Position numbers and translations under genes: made by a program
Source of the DNA: Dickeya chrysanthemi NCPPB 402
GTDB taxonomy: Bacteria; Pseudomonadota; Gammaproteobacteria; Enterobacterales; Enterobacteriaceae
Reading direction: 5' to 3'
NCBI RefSeq assembly: GCF_000406105.1
Contig: NZ_CM001974.1
Coordinates: 3,590,486-3,654,485 of the forward strand
DNA length: 64,000 nt
Shown: piece after piece, positions 50,786 to 59,957 of the stretch
How the letters are laid out: every line of letters starts with the position of its first letter
Numbering within the stretch: position 1 is the stretch's first letter
The notes under the pieces: generated by a model
Databases searched by the model: none
The model's input: the letters and a program-made list of their open reading frames with translations, nothing else
Told to the model about the DNA's origin: nothing

Positions 50786-52939
50786 TTAGCGGGCAATCAC
50801 ATTCGCGCACAAGCGCTTGCTGCCGTCTTCCTGCGCCACGCTGTAAACCCCCTGCAATTCCGGCGCAAAGCCCGGCATCAGGTTTATGCCTGCCTCCAGT
50901 GCCTGGAAATAGTGCAGAACCGCGCCGCCCCAGATTTCCCCCGGTACCACGCACAGCACGCCCGGCGGATAAGGCAACGCCCCTTCGGCAGCGATGCGCC
51001 CTTCCGCTTCAGCCAGCGGCACCAGATCGACTTCACCACGAATATACGCGGTATGTGCATCCTGCGGCAGTACTACCGCCTGCGGGAAAGAGGCTTTACG
51101 GAACATCTCTTTCTGTAGCCGCTTCACATCGTGGCTGGCATAAAAATCATGCATTTCCTGGCATAACTGCCGCAACGTATAGCCGGTATAACGCTGCTCA
51201 TACTTGTGATACAGGCTCGGCAAGACTTCGCTTAACGGCGCATCCTGCTCGATCAGTTGCTCGAACTGCACCAGCGCCGCTACCAGACGCTCCATCTTCA
51301 CGCTATCTTCCGCCGGCGTCAGCAGGAACAAAATCGAGTTAAGATCGCACTTTTCCGGAATAATGCCGTGCTCACGCAGGTAATTGGCGAGAATGGTGGC
51401 CGGAATACCAAATTGGGTATAAGCGCCGGTTGCCGCATCAATTCCCGGCGTGGTCAGCAACAGCTTGCACGGATCGACAAAATACTGTTGCTGCGCGTAG
51501 CCTTCGAAAGCATGCCAGTTGTCGCCCGGCTCGAAGTTAAAGAAACGCACGTCTTGCGCCATCGCTTCGGTGTCGTGATCCTGCCAGCGTTTTCCCCCGA
51601 CCATCGGCGGCACAAACGGCTTAATCAGCGTACAGCGTTCCAGCAGTTGCTTACGCGCTTCAATCCCCAGCCTGACGCATTCCATCCACAGACGGCGCCC
51701 GCCCGGCCCTTCATGCATTTTGGCGTTGACGTCCAGCGCGGCAAACAGCGGGTAAAACGGGCTGGTGGAAGCGTGCAGCATGAAGGCGTTATTCAGTCGC
51801 TTATGTGGGCAAAAGCGCTTTTGCCCACGAATGTGGTTGTCTTTCTTGTGAATTTGCGAAGTTTGCGAGAAACCGGCTTGCTGCTTATGTACCGATTGGG
51901 TGACAAAAATCCCCGGATCGTTCTCATTTAAGTCCAGCAACAGCGGTGAGCACTGTTCCATCATCGGGATGAACTGCTCATACCCCACCCAGGCAGAGTC
52001 AAACAGAATGTAGTCGCACAAATGACCGATGCTATCCACCACTTGTCGGGCGTTATAAATAGTGCCGTCATACGTACCCAACTGAATCACCGCCAGACGG
52101 AATGGCCGGGGCTCGTCGGCACGCGCCGGGGCGACCTCGCGTATTAGCTCGCGCAGATAGCCTTCATCAAAACAGTGCGCATCCACGCCACCGATAAAAC
52201 CAAAGGGGTTACGGGCCGTTTCCAGATAAATCGGCGTTGCGCCGGCCTGAATCAACGCACCATGGTGGTTGGATTTATGGTTATTTCGATCGAACAACAC
52301 CAGGTCGCCGCGCGTCAGCAACGCGTTGGTCACCACTTTGTTCGCTGCCGACGTCCCGTTCAGCACAAAGTAGGTTTTGTCTGCGTTGAACACGGTAGCC
52401 GCGAATTTCTGCGCTTTTTTAGCGGCACCTTCATGAATCAACAAATCGCCCAGCTTCACATCCGCGTTACAGATGTCGGAGCGGAACAGGTTTTCGCCAT
52501 AAAACTCGAAAAACTGACGCCCGGCCGGATGCTTGCGGAAAAACGCCCCGCCCTGATGCCCAGGACAGGCGAACGTGGTGTTTTGCATACCGACGTATTT
52601 AGACAACGTGTCAAAAAATGGCGGCAGTAAACGAGCCTGATACTCCGCCGCGGCTTTTTCCAACTGAAGCGCGTGTTCTCCGCCTTTATCCAGACTCAGC
52701 CACTCGCTGCCCGGCGGCAGCAGTTCCTCACTGGTGTGCCACGGTTCTCGCACCACGAATGCCGGAATACCGAAACCGGAATGATGCATCACCGACAGGA
52801 TGCCGCTACGTGCCTCCTCAACCGACACCACAACGGCCGCGATGTCGGTAAAATCGGTCTGACTGAGCGCCACAATCGGACGCAAGGTGATTAGACGGGA
52901 GGCAACCGCCGCATTAGCCGCAATTTTTAACTGTTTCAT
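50786..52939 (-). CDS. speC: Constitutive ornithine decarboxylase SpeC
   Basis: The 717-residue protein (E. coli 711) has an N-terminal wing domain and a PLP core with the lysine in TQSVHKQQAGFSQTSQIHKK (about residues 350-369). It also has the C-terminal PPGVLCVVPGE motif. It decarboxylates ornithine to putrescine in the cytosol. Its product feeds polyamine synthesis. In E. coli it lies next to the pheV region, as here. SpeF is the inducible paralogue; chromosomal context favours SpeC. Confidence 0.94.
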   Translation of the reverse strand: MKQLKIAANAAVASRLITLRPIVALSQTDFTDIAAVVVSVEEARSGILSVMHHSGFGIPAFVVREPWHTSEELLPPGSEWLSLDKGGEHALQLEKAAAEYQARLLPPFFDTLSKYVGMQNTTFACPGHQGGAFFRKHPAGRQFFEFYGENLFRSDICNADVKLGDLLIHEGAAKKAQKFAATVFNADKTYFVLNGTSAANKVVTNALLTRGDLVLFDRNNHKSNHHGALIQAGATPIYLETARNPFGFIGGVDAHCFDEGYLRELIREVAPARADEPRPFRLAVIQLGTYDGTIYNARQVVDSIGHLCDYILFDSAWVGYEQFIPMMEQCSPLLLDLNENDPGIFVTQSVHKQQAGFSQTSQIHKKDNHIRGQKRFCPHKRLNNAFMLHASTSPFYPLFAALDVNAKMHEGPGGRRLWMECVRLGIEARKQLLERCTLIKPFVPPMVGGKRWQDHDTEAMAQDVRFFNFEPGDNWHAFEGYAQQQYFVDPCKLLLTTPGIDAATGAYTQFGIPATILANYLREHGIIPEKCDLNSILFLLTPAEDSVKMERLVAALVQFEQLIEQDAPLSEVLPSLYHKYEQRYTGYTLRQLCQEMHDFYASHDVKRLQKEMFRKASFPQAVVLPQDAHTAYIRGEVDLVPLAEAEGRIAAEGALPYPPGVLCVVPGEIWGGAVLHYFQALEAGINLMPGFAPELQGVYSVAQEDGSKRLCANVIAR

Positions 52940-53558
52940 GTACCCAAACCCAAACGGTCAAGAATGAGTGTACGTGCCGGAAAGACACCACGCAGAGATA
53001 ACGCTACGGTTTAAGCGTAACGTACCCCATCAACTACTGCCCAAAACGACGAACAGCATGCCAGCTAACCACGACAAATGTATGACCCGCGCCAGCGGCA
53101 CAGGGAAATACGTATCATCTGGGACCAGCACCAGCCGATAGACATCAGTAAAATCAGAGACCGGTCGGCTCTATTTTTAATCATGCCTAACAGGGGGCGT
53201 AAGTACGCCTCACCGCATAGTGGCAAGGGATAATCGGGAAAACAGAGACGGGGTGAACGCCATACGTTCAGGATGCGGCGACAGCAGCAGAGATCCGGCG
53301 CACGGTGTCTGTACCATGAGCATTGAATCCAACATATCCGCAATCCTCTAAATAACCGCAGGTGGAAGGTAAGCTAAAAACCGCGCAATAGTGGCATTAT
53401 TTTTCAGCGAATTCAAGACAACGAATGTGACAGTATTTATCGACGCCATGCCGCACGCCATCGGGCCCGCCGTCGCTATTACCGCGCCGTCGAACCCACC
53501 GAAAACAGCACCGGCTGACTGAAAATAGAGCAACCGCAGCGATTATGACAGAAACTCG
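52940..53558. other. Gap between speC and tRNA-Phe without a supported gene
   Basis: In E. coli, yqgA lies here. I see only short overlapping open frames without family resemblance, for example 61 residues at 53348-53533 minus with a hydrophobic AVIATAGPMACGMA stretch. This could be yqgA decay, but I cannot align it with YqgA from memory. Confidence 0.4.
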
Positions 53559-53587
53559 TTGACGCTCTTCGTGATATACGGTTTAAT
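53559..53587 (+). promoter_or_regulatory. tRNA-Phe promoter
   Basis: TTGACG (53559-53564) and TTTAAT (53582-53587) have a 17-bp spacer. A GC-rich discriminator (GCGCCCC) and the tRNA start 11 bp further on are typical of stringently controlled tRNA promoters. Confidence 0.75.
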
Positions 53588-53597
53588 GCGCCCCGTT

Positions 53598-53673
53598 GCC
53601 CGGATAGCTCAGTCGGTAGAGCAGGGGATTGAAAATCCCCGTGTCCTTGGTTCGATTCCGAGTCCGGGCACCA
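53598..53673 (+). tRNA. pheV: tRNA-Phe (GAA)
   Basis: The 76-nt gene starts GCCCGGATAGCTCAGTCGG, has anticodon GAA in GGGGATTGAAAATCCCC, and ends AGTCCGGGCACCA with encoded CCA. It appears identical to E. coli tRNA-Phe. It lies next to speC, as pheV does. This tRNA is a common integration point, and the accessory region begins right after it. Confidence 0.97.
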
Positions 53674-53683
53674 CTTATTCAGA

Positions 53684-53709
53684 AAAACCAGCCTACGGGC
53701 TGGTTTTTT
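53684..53709 (+). terminator. Terminator after tRNA-Phe
   Basis: AAAACCAGCC (53684-53693) and GGCTGGTTTT (53698-53707) pair around TACG and run into T residues. Confidence 0.88.
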
Positions 53710-53746
53710 GCTTTTGGGAAACAGAGTTCGATTCTCTACGAAGGGA

Positions 53747-53995
53747 CTATTGCGCCTCCCCTTCCCCATGATTTTGGCTCATATCCTGATAGCGTGACGG
53801 CCAGATATCCTCCGGCTGCTTTCCCACTGCACCAGCAATTAATCTCTCACCTTTCGGCCAATGTCTTATCAGTGCATTAGCGAGTGTTGAAGACGCTAAT
53901 CCAGATGCTCTTGATACCGCCGCCAGTGTTGTTCCTCGTTTTCTTAACCCGGCAATGATATCTGCCGGATGCCAGTCCTTATCAACCATCCCCAT
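53747..53995 (-). CDS. Ner-like DNA-binding regulator
   Basis: The 82-residue protein (MGMVDKDWHPADIIAGLRKRGTT..) resembles the Ner/Nlp (SfsB) family of Mu-like repressors. It has the helix-turn-helix TTLAAVSRASGLASSTLANAL (about 22-42). Its function here is unknown; it may be a relic of a Mu-like element or an island regulator. It lies 74 bp after tRNA-Phe and is divergent from the XRE genes, across a TTAAACA/CTAAACA repeat region. Confidence 0.8.
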   Translation of the reverse strand: MGMVDKDWHPADIIAGLRKRGTTLAAVSRASGLASSTLANALIRHWPKGERLIAGAVGKQPEDIWPSRYQDMSQNHGEGEAQ

Positions 53996-54018
53996 GTTCC
54001 TTATTCTCTAGCCTCACA

Positions 54019-54442
54019 TTAAACACCATTTGTTCAGAGAGTCTAAACAACCACGATGTTAAGTAATGCTAAACACTAAGTCAATCTATGATCATTGATG
54101 GTGTAATGAATGCTGCCTGCTCGTCTCAAAACCGCCCGACTACGGGCAGATCTCACTCAGGAAAAATTGGGAGTTCTTGCTGGCATTGAAGAAGAAACTG
54201 CACGTTCCCGCGTGTCTCAATATGAAGGTGGGATACATCGTCCAACGTTTGAAATGATGTGCGCATTTGCAAAGGTGCTTAATGTGCCGGAATGTTACTT
54301 TTATACGGTAAACGATGATTTGGCTGACATGATTCTGGAGCTTTACCTTAAACATCAGCGCCATTCCTGATGAATGCAAATAAGTCCCCCTCTCTATTGT
54401 TCAGGAAGTCTAAGCACCACTCATGTAAAGTAGTGCTAAACA
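54019..54442 (+). promoter_or_regulatory. Repeated CTAAACA operator-like sites upstream of the XRE genes
   Basis: Before the first XRE gene: TTAAACA (54019), CTAAACA (54043) and CTAAACA (54069). Before the second: CTAAGCA (54410) and CTAAACA (54436). In both pairs the spacing is 26 bp and the distance from the last repeat to the ATG is 38-41 bp. Flanks also match (TTCAG..AGTCTAA..CA and GTA.TGCTAAACA). They probably bind the XRE proteins or the Ner-like protein; inference only. Confidence 0.6.
54110..54370 (+). CDS. Small XRE-family regulator, first of a duplicated pair
   Basis: The 86-residue protein has a helix-turn-helix (LRADLTQEKLGVLAGIEEETARSRVSQYE, about 12-40) and then the RPTFEMMCAFAKVLNVPECYF segment shared by XRE regulators. 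It is about 80% identical to the next gene by eye. Divergence is concentrated at the C-terminus. It resembles phage or toxin-linked repressors; its target is unknown. Confidence 0.85.
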   Translation: MLPARLKTARLRADLTQEKLGVLAGIEEETARSRVSQYEGGIHRPTFEMMCAFAKVLNVPECYFYTVNDDLADMILELYLKHQRHS

Positions 54443-54473
54443 TGCTATCAATATCCTTATTGATGGTGCCATT

Positions 54474-54734
54474 ATGCTGCCCATTCGCCTTAAAACTGCT
54501 CGCCTACGAGCCAATCTCACTCAGGAAAAGCTAGGCGTCCTGGCGGGTATTGAAGAAGCCACCGCACGATCACGCATATCCCAATATGAAAGCGGTATAC
54601 ATCGCCCAACATTTGAGATGATGTGCGCATTTGCTAAGGTGCTTAATGTGCCGGAGTGTTATTTTTATACGGTTGATGATGATTTTGCTGAGGTTGTACT
54701 GAAAGTACATAATCAATGGTCAAATAACCTTTAA
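54474..54734 (+). CDS. Small XRE-family regulator, second of a duplicated pair
   Basis: The 86-residue protein has the same layout as its neighbour (MLPIRLKTARLRANLTQEKLGVLAG..). It differs mainly in the last 15 residues (DDDFAEVVLKVHNQWSNNL). A shared upstream repeat indicates a duplication that included the promoter. The next gene starts 56 bp after it on the same strand, so this copy is likely the proximal regulator of the AT-rich cassette. Confidence 0.85.
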   Translation: MLPIRLKTARLRANLTQEKLGVLAGIEEATARSRISQYESGIHRPTFEMMCAFAKVLNVPECYFYTVDDDFAEVVLKVHNQWSNNL

Positions 54735-54789
54735 TATATTTAAATATAGAAATCATAGTGTGCACAGATGATATATTTGGAGGGAAAAT

Positions 54790-55377
54790 ATGGGACTTTA
54801 TGTTCACTCACTTAATAATATCCCTAAAAGTGAAAACAGAGATTATCTAATATATTTGCTCGATTACGGATGGCATGAACCATTAGCAAAAGCTATAAAT
54901 GATAATTTTGATAAAATGGCAAGTATAGCTGCAAAAAATAGGGCTGTTGTGATAAAAGGAACCGAACTTGCTCATTTTGAAAATGAAGTATTTTCATGGC
55001 ATCAGATAAATAATGAAAAAGGAGATAGCATTCTCCCAGCTATTTTAATAACCAATGCTCACCCATCCTATTTCAAGGAAAACAATTCCGGATATAATAA
55101 GAGAAAAGGGTTATATAAAGAATCCAATTCAGGTGACCTTAAACTAGTATTAATTCCTATAAAAAAGTTTTGCACAAACACGACTGAAGTTATATCTCTC
55201 ATTGGAAGAATATTTTCAGATATTGAGTCAGAAAAAGATCTTTCTGACTTTGTAATAGCAAAAGAAATAAAGAAAGGAGTTGGTTCTGCAATCGTAGATT
55301 CAATAATACTAGAACCTAATATATCTGGCATTGGGTTTAGCTTTAAAAAACTAATAACATATTTTCGAGAAAGATAA
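54790..55377 (+). CDS. Unrecognised 195-residue protein in the AT-rich cassette
   Basis: It has no signal or membrane segment and I recognise no domain. Notable segments are YLIYLLDYGWHEPLAKAIND near the N-terminus, ENEVFSWHQI, LPAILITNAHPSYF and LKLVLIPIKKFCTNTTEV. The N-terminal part and the LPAILITN strand suggest an alpha/beta fold. GGAGGGAAAAT precedes the ATG, a strong ribosome-binding site. GC is very low. Because it lies between the XRE genes and a HEPN-like gene (104 bp on), it may be the partner of that protein. Confidence 0.75.
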   Translation: MGLYVHSLNNIPKSENRDYLIYLLDYGWHEPLAKAINDNFDKMASIAAKNRAVVIKGTELAHFENEVFSWHQINNEKGDSILPAILITNAHPSYFKENNSGYNKRKGLYKESNSGDLKLVLIPIKKFCTNTTEVISLIGRIFSDIESEKDLSDFVIAKEIKKGVGSAIVDSIILEPNISGIGFSFKKLITYFRER

Positions 55378-55481
55378 TTATCGAGAAATAAAAATCAATA
55401 TAAATACAACATTCAAGTTATTATATTAAACTTAAAATACATTTATTCGAAAATAATAAATTCAAGATAAGGCTTTATAGT

Positions 55482-56780
55482 ATGAAAATTAACAAGAGCA
55501 TTTCTGCACTTTATATTTTTTTACAAGATGCAGAAAAAAACAATAAGATATTTGGTGAGTTTGATATTCTAAGCGCTACAGGCTGGAAGCCAGCAACATT
55601 TAAAACTTATTATGGAAAAGGTCAACTTTCTGAATTTATCAGTGAAAGCGGGAATAGTTCATTTGAGTCTTCAAATACACTAAGTATTTCTCTGATAGAA
55701 TTTGCCAAACAATTATCTCAGAGTAAACATATAATAGCTTTAGGACATAACTGCAAATCAAAGTTAGCAAAGGCGTTATTGAAAAAATCAAGAGATAATA
55801 TGATATTAGCATTAGAGCTATATAACAGACCATCATTAGAAAATAAAATGGATGCGTTTGTTATGTGTTTTTGTACAGCATGGGAGCAATTTCTCAAAGC
55901 AAAAATAATTGAGAAGTATGGCGAAAAAACAATATTTAAACAAACTAATAAAAAAGGAATTAAAGAAACAATTTCTCTCAGAGAGTGTTTGGACAGGATT
56001 TATCCTGTCGAGTCAAAAGTCAGAAAGAACATTGAGCAAATAGCCTATTTCAGAGATCAAGCTGTTCATTTGTTAATGCCAGAAGTTCAAGGTATTATAT
56101 CGAGAATATTTCAGTCGGGCGTTTTGAATTTCACATCTCATTTTGAAGAATTTACTGAGATATCATTTTTAAAAAACTCCCATGTGGGAATGATTTCATT
56201 AGTTGGAGAATTTAAATCTCCTCCAGTTGCAATGATGAAATCAACATATGGAAATATTGCTGATGACATACTTAACCTAACATCATCTTTATATAATGTG
56301 ATGGAAAATAATGATGATATTGAATTCGCAATTCCCTTAAATGTAAAGCTCGTCTTCGTGAAAGACTCAGAGGATGGGAATTCCATTATTCTTGCTAAAG
56401 CAGAAGAAGGTATGGAAGGACTAAAGAAAGCACTTGTTATCAAACAAGCTGTTGATCGCTCTCAAACGCATCCATTTCTACAAAAAAATGCTATAAAAGA
56501 AATTAATGACAGATTGCATTCCAGATATAGTGAAGATAAGTTGTCAAAATGTCTTATTTCTAAAAATAGAGAAGGTAGGTATGTAATAAATAGAAATTGC
56601 TTCGATGCTGTTATATGCAAAAATTCATGGAAAAATAGTAATAACAAATATCATCATAAAAATGAAAATCCAGAATACCACTACTATTCCATTGATTTAA
56701 TTGAAATATTTATAAAAAAGATCATGGAGCATGAAGGATATCTGGTGAAAGCTAAAGAATCATATAATAGAAGAAAATAA
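55482..56780 (+). CDS. DUF3644-like protein with HEPN-type RxxxxH motif
   Basis: The 432-residue protein resembles DUF3644 family proteins, judging from memory. A central segment (about 100-210) reads KKSRDNMILALELYNRPSLE, FCTAWEQFLKAKIIEKYG and AYFRDQAVHLLMPE. The last holds R191-x4-H196, the HEPN ribonuclease motif. The N-terminal 80 residues (FDILSATGWKPATFKTYYGK) look like a DNA-binding or recruitment domain. The C-terminal part is of unknown function and Lys/Asn-rich. HEPN proteins often act as RNA-cleaving toxins or in phage defence; that role here is inferred. Confidence 0.7.
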   Translation: MKINKSISALYIFLQDAEKNNKIFGEFDILSATGWKPATFKTYYGKGQLSEFISESGNSSFESSNTLSISLIEFAKQLSQSKHIIALGHNCKSKLAKALLKKSRDNMILALELYNRPSLENKMDAFVMCFCTAWEQFLKAKIIEKYGEKTIFKQTNKKGIKETISLRECLDRIYPVESKVRKNIEQIAYFRDQAVHLLMPEVQGIISRIFQSGVLNFTSHFEEFTEISFLKNSHVGMISLVGEFKSPPVAMMKSTYGNIADDILNLTSSLYNVMENNDDIEFAIPLNVKLVFVKDSEDGNSIILAKAEEGMEGLKKALVIKQAVDRSQTHPFLQKNAIKEINDRLHSRYSEDKLSKCLISKNREGRYVINRNCFDAVICKNSWKNSNNKYHHKNENPEYHYYSIDLIEIFIKKIMEHEGYLVKAKESYNRRK

Positions 56781-57069
56781 AAAACCATCAAAATAAATTT
56801 CAAAAATGTGCTGGAGAATATTTTATCTTTAATTTAAACTGGTCGATATAACGCATTCCTCAAACAAAAAGGTCATTGCAGGTCAATAGATTTTGACCTA
56901 TTTATTCTAATAGATAATTATGCTGTTATAGTATGTTAGAAAAATTCCTTCTGTGTTTTCATATTAGTTATATATTCCAGCCAATGGAGACTTGTATATA
57001 AATTCAATGACTTTAAAGAATAATTTAAGTTGAAGAATAACTTTTTTATTGTGATAAGGATGTAGCGAA

Positions 57070-57743
57070 ATGAAAGAAAATCAATTTTTAGGATTGATCA
57101 AATTTTTTATAAATGAAGATTTTTTAGAAAAATTAATAGAAGGATGCTTTCATTGTACACCTCCCGAAGTTCACAGATTAGATAAACAAGAAGGTGTGTC
57201 TGATAAATTTGAAAGTTGCTCATTTTCCTATAGAAAGTCAAGAGGTGACGATGATATTAAATTAAAAATCAATGATATAGAATTGACAGACATACATGGG
57301 CTTACCGTGCATAATGCCCAACAGAGAGATGCATGGATGCACTGTTGGTTCACATTAAGGTTACCTAAAGATGAAAACTCACTAAACCAGCTAATCCAAG
57401 ATATAAAAAAAATGAAATCTCAATTCGGAGAGCATTATGCATTTATTACTCCACTGAATTTAAAGGAGTTGCTTTAGCGATTAAAAAAAATAGTAAATTA
57501 CCGTTTTCATCTTCTGAAGTTAAATATACTGGAGAGAGTTCTTTATGGGGAAACACTTGTAAATCACTTGAATACTCTTACCAAAGAGAATATCGTTTTA
57601 TCTTTGGTGAATGCTCTGTTATTGAGACAACCCCCTACATCATTAATATTGAAAGTGGTTTAGATGATCTGATTTTAAAAGATCCCGACATTAAGTTAAA
57701 AAGCAATGATGACAAACACGTCTGGCTTGATCTAAGTGCATAA
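57070..57743 (+). pseudogene. Frameshifted gene of the AT-rich cassette
   Basis: Frame 1 (57070-57477, 135 codons) ends at a TAG after FITPLNLKELL. The next frame (back by one base) carries on without a gap as AIKKNSKLPFSSSEVKYTGE..SYQREYRFIFGEC to the TAA at 57741-57743. One extra base near TTGCTTTAGCG (about 57467-57478) would give one protein of about 224 residues (..KELLLAIKKNSK..). The layout weakly recalls AbiGi-type proteins, from memory only. It could also be a sequencing error. The stretch 57744-58011 holds no gene that I can see. Confidence 0.65.
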
Positions 57744-58011
57744 AAATAAGAATAAATTTACCTATTAAACATATTCCCATTGATTAACACACCACAATGC
57801 TAAGCCCACACTTCGCTCGTTGCAGATTATCAATCTTTAGTCATGTTCTAATAAGAGAACACGGCCAGTCCAATCCGGACTTAATACACATTAAAAACAT
57901 GAAAATTTGTTATATACCACGTGGTTACTATGTGGTATATAACAAATCTATACTTCACATCATTGATATATAATATACCTTAGAGTAATTATTCTAAAAT
58001 TAATGCCTATT

Positions 58012-59154
58012 TTACAAATCAGGAATAACCCCTTCCTCCCTCAGAACCTTAATCACCCCACGTATCAAATATGAGTTAGAAAACTTCGCCGTATAGGAAC
58101 GAGCCCCCTCTTCTACTGGCTGGAGCAGTCCCCGGTCGATCAACTTACCGAGCTGATAAGTCACTTGGGCCGGTTTCATATCAGGTAAAGCGGTGCGTAG
58201 ATCACCCGCTTTTATCGTCCCTAGCTCGACAGCGCGTTTCAGTACTTTAGATTCCAGCGGGTTTATCAGCCCTCTTTCAGATGAAAAGTCGAGTGCCGGA
58301 TACAGTATTTTCGTACTCAAAAAAGCATGATTTGTCAGTTGATCGACTTTCTTCAACTCAGATGAAATTCCCGAAAGTACATATAAACACCATTCTTCTA
58401 AGCTCTGCTCATTTCCTTTATCCGCTAACGACAGCATGGCGTAATAACGCTCGCGATCATTACAGAATACCGCTGTCGGATTAAGAACCCGGCCACCTGC
58501 CTGAACATTAAAACCATACTTGATCAATAACGCATAGGTCAGCAGTCTGACCGTTCTGCCATTACCGTTGCCAAAGGGGTGTATCCAGCCAAAACGGTGA
58601 TGCACCAGCGCAATCTTCATCAGATCATATTTTGGTTTATCAGCACGGTTAATAAAGGCGGTCAGTTCTGACATATAGTCAGGAACATGAATATGATCCG
58701 GCGGTAAATGGTCAGACTGAGCGATGCTGACGTTATGTTGTCGATAGGCACCGGGCGTTCTGTCGCCTTCCTGTTGCAACCCGACAACCGCCAGACTATG
58801 TAGCTCGCGGATAAAATATTCCGTTATCTCATCACCATTATTTAGATGCTCGTCGATGAATTCCATCGCGGCTTCAATATTGTTGATTTCTTTGAGTTGA
58901 TCCGTCGAGTTTTGGGTTCCTTCAACTTTGCTTTCCACATAATCGGCAAGCGTGGTGTGGTTTCCCTCAATTCTCGCAGAGCCCAGACTCTCCAGCATGT
59001 GGAAAACGGCTTTCAACTGCGCAAACAGGATAGGATGAACATCCGTTTCCAGCCTCAGATGCCGGAGTAACTCCAGTTCCGTCAGCGCATCGACCAAAGG
59101 GGAGTCAAAACTGGGGTTCAGAAGCGAGAGTTCAAAGTGATTAAATTGAGCCAT
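58012..59154 (-). CDS. Fic family AMPylase-type protein, self-inhibited (class II)
   Basis: The 380-residue protein has the complete Fic motif HPFGNGNGR (192-200) with catalytic His. The inhibitory helix motif [S/T]xxxE[G/N] is present as SARIEGN (59-65) in the N-terminal part, so it belongs to class II. A C-terminal winged-helix ([22 protein letters not shown]) follows. Such proteins attach AMP or a related group to targets. GC is higher than in the cassette to the left. It is followed by its own region, with no partner antitoxin gene needed. Confidence 0.88.
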   Translation of the reverse strand: MAQFNHFELSLLNPSFDSPLVDALTELELLRHLRLETDVHPILFAQLKAVFHMLESLGSARIEGNHTTLADYVESKVEGTQNSTDQLKEINNIEAAMEFIDEHLNNGDEITEYFIRELHSLAVVGLQQEGDRTPGAYRQHNVSIAQSDHLPPDHIHVPDYMSELTAFINRADKPKYDLMKIALVHHRFGWIHPFGNGNGRTVRLLTYALLIKYGFNVQAGGRVLNPTAVFCNDRERYYAMLSLADKGNEQSLEEWCLYVLSGISSELKKVDQLTNHAFLSTKILYPALDFSSERGLINPLESKVLKRAVELGTIKAGDLRTALPDMKPAQVTYQLGKLIDRGLLQPVEEGARSYTAKFSNSYLIRGVIKVLREEGVIPDL

Positions 59155-59587
59155 GATATGTAGTTATCTCAAACCCAGCATGAAGACATCTCAAAATAAT
59201 AGCAAAAATACCAATATAATCCATAAATTACAGATCACACCATTTTTGCTTATCTCAAAAACCACAAATCCAACATATCAAATCTACGTTTAAACGATGT
59301 TCAATATGGAGAGAAACAGGCCGTTGCCTGCATAGGAGATGAAACCACGTTTTTAGCGCCGTTAACCGCAAAACGCCCATTCATCGTGACAACTTTCACA
59401 AAACCAAAGCGATTTCTTGTGGGTGCTTTAGTGGGGGCGCTGTTTGCGATAAGTACCAATAACACCAATGGTAAACAGCATGTTAATCGTGGATACGATC
59501 CTGAATCCTCCACTTATTTAAAGAACCCGCTCACAAGGCGGGTTTTGCTTTTCAGATGACAGCCTTTCACCGAATTACGTTCGATAG
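59155..59587. other. Gap with short open frames and a terminator-like hairpin
   Basis: I see no convincing gene. A plus-strand frame from a GTG at 59386 gives about 58 residues (VTTFTKPKRFLVGALVGALFA..) with a hydrophobic stretch, and a minus-strand frame at 59301-59513 gives 70 residues; neither resembles a family. AACCCGC-TCACAAG-GCGGGTT, followed by TTGCTTTT (about 59524-59552), looks like a terminator. Confidence 0.4.
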
Positions 59588-59899
59588 TTCGCCTTTTGGG
59601 TCAGCGCAAGAATTGCAATTGAAACCGCCGCTACCCGCAAACCAAAACCCGATTACCTGTCAATTATCGCCAACCATTTACTGGTGCGCACTCAGCAGCA
59701 CTGGATGTACGGTTTATACATCGTGCCGGACCCACAGAAAAAACGAGCTATCGAACTGCTGTTCAATAGCATCAAACACGTTATCGTGAATCATCAGCAT
59801 ATCCATTTGAAAACACGACATCGCCATGTTTTTCGGGTTTATACGCTTGAGGCGTTGAAAGGGTCGGCGTTGAAAGGGTCGGCGTTGAATTTTGGCTAA
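59588..59899 (+). pseudogene. Fragment of an unrecognised gene with a 15-bp tandem repeat
   Basis: An open frame of 103 codons without a proper start (nearest GTG at 59684) reads ARIAIETAATRKPKPDYLSI, then ANHLLVRTQQHWMYGLYIVPDPQKKRAI-type sequence. That looks like real protein, so the 5' end was probably lost. Its 3' end contains GGCGTTGAAAGGGTC twice plus nine bases (59851-59889), encoding KGSALKGSALN. Origin unknown. Confidence 0.5.
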
Positions 59900-59957
59900 T
59901 TTTTGAACAACCATGTGAAGTATATACTCACAGTATGCATAAGAGAGGATCACTATC

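Noticed and set aside
53065..53533. yqgA remnant between speC and tRNA-Phe
   Set aside because: Position suggests it, but the short frames do not align convincingly with YqgA.
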